A stretch of DNA of 33,511 bases from DATKKG01 sp964475215 (GTDB lineage: Archaea > Thermoproteota > Nitrososphaeria > Conexivisphaerales > DTJL01), in NCBI GenBank assembly GCA_964475215.1, contig CAYYVT010000087.1, positions 1-33,511 on the forward strand, written 5' to 3'. The notes under the pieces are model-generated. The model worked only from the letters and a program-made list of their open reading frames with translations. It ran no database searches and was not told the DNA's origin. Positions 32,239 to 33,511 of this stretch are shown here, piece by piece (position 1 is the stretch's first letter; the number at the start of each line of letters is the position of its first letter). A program made the translations under genes and the position numbers.

Positions 32239-33096
32239 TCAGTAGGCACCTCCGAAGAGGCCCTGAAGGATGAACCCGACCATGCCCGTGAACATGCCGA
32301 GGAGGGCGAGCGTCTTGGCCCTACGGGCATCCTCCTTGGCGTTGCTCCTGATGACGAAGACGGCCAGGCAGACGAAGAGCAGGTCAGTGGCGCCTATGAC
32401 CACATCGTAGAAGACGGAGGTCCGGACCAATATGGGCGGAACGAGGGAGCTCCCCACGGCCGCCAGGAAGAAGGCCGCGCCGACTGCTCCGACTGCTCCC
32501 TCTCCCTTCTGCCTGGCCAAGCTGCGAACGTTGCGAAGGGCATCGCCCTGGACGTCGACGATCCCCTTGATGACCTCCCGGCCGAGGCCGGCGAGGAAGG
32601 CCGTCAGGGCCATTATGTCGAGGACTGGGCTCCACCTGATCCCCTGGACGAGGACGCCTCCATAGATGAATGGGATCATCATTGAAAGGGCCACGGCGAC
32701 GTTTCCGGAGAACCCCCTTTCCTTCAGCTTCCAGTTGTAAAGCGTGGCCACGACGGAGAAGGCCCCCGCTATGGCAAGGGTTGAAAGGCCCGTGTAGGCG
32801 GAGGCGGCCAGCCCTGCGACCAGGAGCGCCACCGAGAGGATCTTGGCCCCCGACATCGTAGCCGTGCCGAGCACGAGGGGCCTCTTTGCCCCGTTGGCTC
32901 TATCCACATCGAAGTCAAGCATGTCATTGATGACCATCGTGAAGGCTGTTATCAGGACCCCCGTGAGGTATCCCATGGCCGTCGCCAGGTCCAGCCTCAC
33001 GGTGGATATGGCCACCGCCTCGCCGACAAGGACGGCCAGGCCTATCATCAGCGAATTGACCGGCCTGGTGATCGAGATGTAGCCTGAGGCGGTCAA
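32239..33096 (-). CDS. UbiA-family prenyltransferase, probable digeranylgeranylglyceryl phosphate synthase
   Basis: A 285-aa integral membrane protein with about eight or nine helices. The first aspartate motif is VINDMLDFDVDRANGAKRPL and the second is REVIKGIVDVQGDALR, as in archaeal enzymes that add the second geranylgeranyl chain to glycerol-1-phosphate lipids. It resembles this group more than quinone-type UbiA proteins, although those share the motifs. Start TTG at 33096 overlaps the endA stop (TTGA), and the stop lies just before rfcL, so the four genes endA-ubiA-rfcL-xpf are one tight unit. Confidence 0.9.
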   Translation of the reverse strand: MTASGYISITRPVNSLMIGLAVLVGEAVAISTVRLDLATAMGYLTGVLITAFTMVINDMLDFDVDRANGAKRPLVLGTATMSGAKILSVALLVAGLAASAYTGLSTLAIAGAFSVVATLYNWKLKERGFSGNVAVALSMMIPFIYGGVLVQGIRWSPVLDIMALTAFLAGLGREVIKGIVDVQGDALRNVRSLARQKGEGAVGAVGAAFFLAAVGSSLVPPILVRTSVFYDVVIGATDLLFVCLAVFVIRSNAKEDARRAKTLALLGMFTGMVGFILQGLFGGAY

Positions 33097-33511
33097 GGGC
33101 CCTCGAACACCATCTTCGAGGCCCTATAATAAATCGCTTCTCCGCGTCTCTCCACGACCGCTACGATGGGCTCCTTCCCCATCCGGTATACGGCGTCGAT
33201 CATCTTCTGCAGGGCCGAGACCTTCAGGTCCCCACCTTCGTTGATGGGGATGACCACGTATTTCGCGGGGTTCTTCCCGTACTCACCCCTTGGATATATC
33301 CTCATGTCGGCCGCCAGTCCATATCCCTCTCGCACGACGTAGCCTCTGCTCCGAAGGTCCCTGTAGACCAGGAACTTGGTCCAGCTCTTCGGGTCTTCGG
33401 CCATGGACCTCTTTACGATCTCTTGGAAGGTGACCTCCTTTCCCTCTTTCGTCTTGACCCTGAGCCAGCCTAGCCTCACCAGATGAAGGGCTTCGTAGAG
33501 CTTCAAGGAGA
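33093..33511 (-). CDS. endA: tRNA-splicing endonuclease subunit (5' end cut by window)
   Basis: The visible 139 residues cover the C-terminal nuclease fold of archaeal EndA. Seen: LYEALHLVRLGWLRV, FLVYRDLRSRGYVVREGYG and ADMRIYPRGEYGKNPAKYVV. The frame runs to the right edge without a stop, so the TTG at 33506 is unlikely to be the start. In catalytic subunits a histidine precedes the Y-L/V-V strand (H-x-K-Y); here the aligned text is N-P-A-K-Y, so this histidine is absent, while a candidate tyrosine is present. This may be the structural partner of a two-subunit enzyme, as in Crenarchaeota. Confidence 0.88.
   Translation of the reverse strand, partial: SLKLYEALHLVRLGWLRVKTKEGKEVTFQEIVKRSMAEDPKSWTKFLVYRDLRSRGYVVREGYGLAADMRIYPRGEYGKNPAKYVVIPINEGGDLKVSALQKMIDAVYRMGKEPIVAVVERRGEAIYYRASKMVFEGP

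Noticed and set aside
32235..32330. N-terminal 32-residue extension of RFC large subunit
   Set aside because: It overlaps the end of the prenyltransferase gene, is Ser/Arg-rich noise, and the family opening begins at MWVEKHRP.
1..33511. tRNA, rRNA, CRISPR arrays and insertion sequences
   Set aside because: I looked for T-loop GTTCGAA motifs, regularly spaced repeats and transposase motifs. Hits such as the one near 6078 lie inside coding sequence and have no cloverleaf.

Overview
The window is archaeal. It has archaeal TATA boxes upstream of several genes, an archaeal replication and repair set (RFC small and large subunits, GINS, MCM, Hel308, an XPF nuclease without a helicase half), an archaeal-type HisRS, a tRNA-splicing endonuclease subunit and an archaeal lipid prenyltransferase. 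The short XPF (not a Hef fusion) and the fused ETF suggest the TACK/Thermoproteota side rather than typical Euryarchaeota, but I cannot place it further. Codons are mostly G/C-ending and TTG starts are common.

Layout. 1-1830 (-): an EtfB-EtfA fusion cut by the left edge. 1896-4120 (-): hisS and rfcS as an overlapping pair. 4283-10251 (+): a GINS subunit overlapping an MCM gene that carries three in-frame inteins (372, 206 and 546 aa); spliced MCM is 681 aa. 10325-13745 (+): Hel308, then an asparagine-synthetase-like protein without the N-terminal cysteine. 14006-15415 (-): a twin-CBS protein and a membrane-anchored surface protein with a Ser/Thr stalk. 15416-15955: a long regulatory gap. 15956-24922 (+): a nitrate respiration operon, narK-narG-narH-narJ-narI::Rieske, followed by an HTH_10 regulator. 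24969-26964 (-): a flavodoxin and a class III aminotransferase. 27112-28122 (+): a 2,4-diaminopentanoate-dehydrogenase-like oxidoreductase, divergent from the aminotransferase. 28447-30150 (-): a transglutaminase-like protein and a RibD-C/DHFR-like reductase. 30322-33511 (-): endA (cut), ubiA-type prenyltransferase, rfcL and xpf, tightly packed.

How it works together. The nar block is a nearly complete nitrate respiration module: transporter, catalytic subunit, Fe-S subunit, chaperone, membrane cytochrome and probable regulator. Two features stand out. The cytochrome b subunit is fused through an internal twin-arginine membrane anchor to a Rieske 2Fe-2S domain. NarG has no Tat signal, which implies nitrate reduction inside the cell, unlike the outward-facing archaeal Nar enzymes described so far. 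A perfect CCCGAA-N4-TTCGGG inverted repeat lies just upstream of a possible TATA box before narK; its core matches the CGAA-N4-TTCG motif linked to NarO in haloarchaea, and the operon ends with a NarO-like regulator gene.

The MCM gene is the second highlight. Intein 2 is a mini-intein without the block B histidine, intein 3 starts with serine and carries an apparent winged-helix insertion, and the MCM coding sequence just after intein 2 has a short AT-rich codon patch that looks like a homing co-conversion scar. I found no tRNA, rRNA, CRISPR array or insertion sequence.
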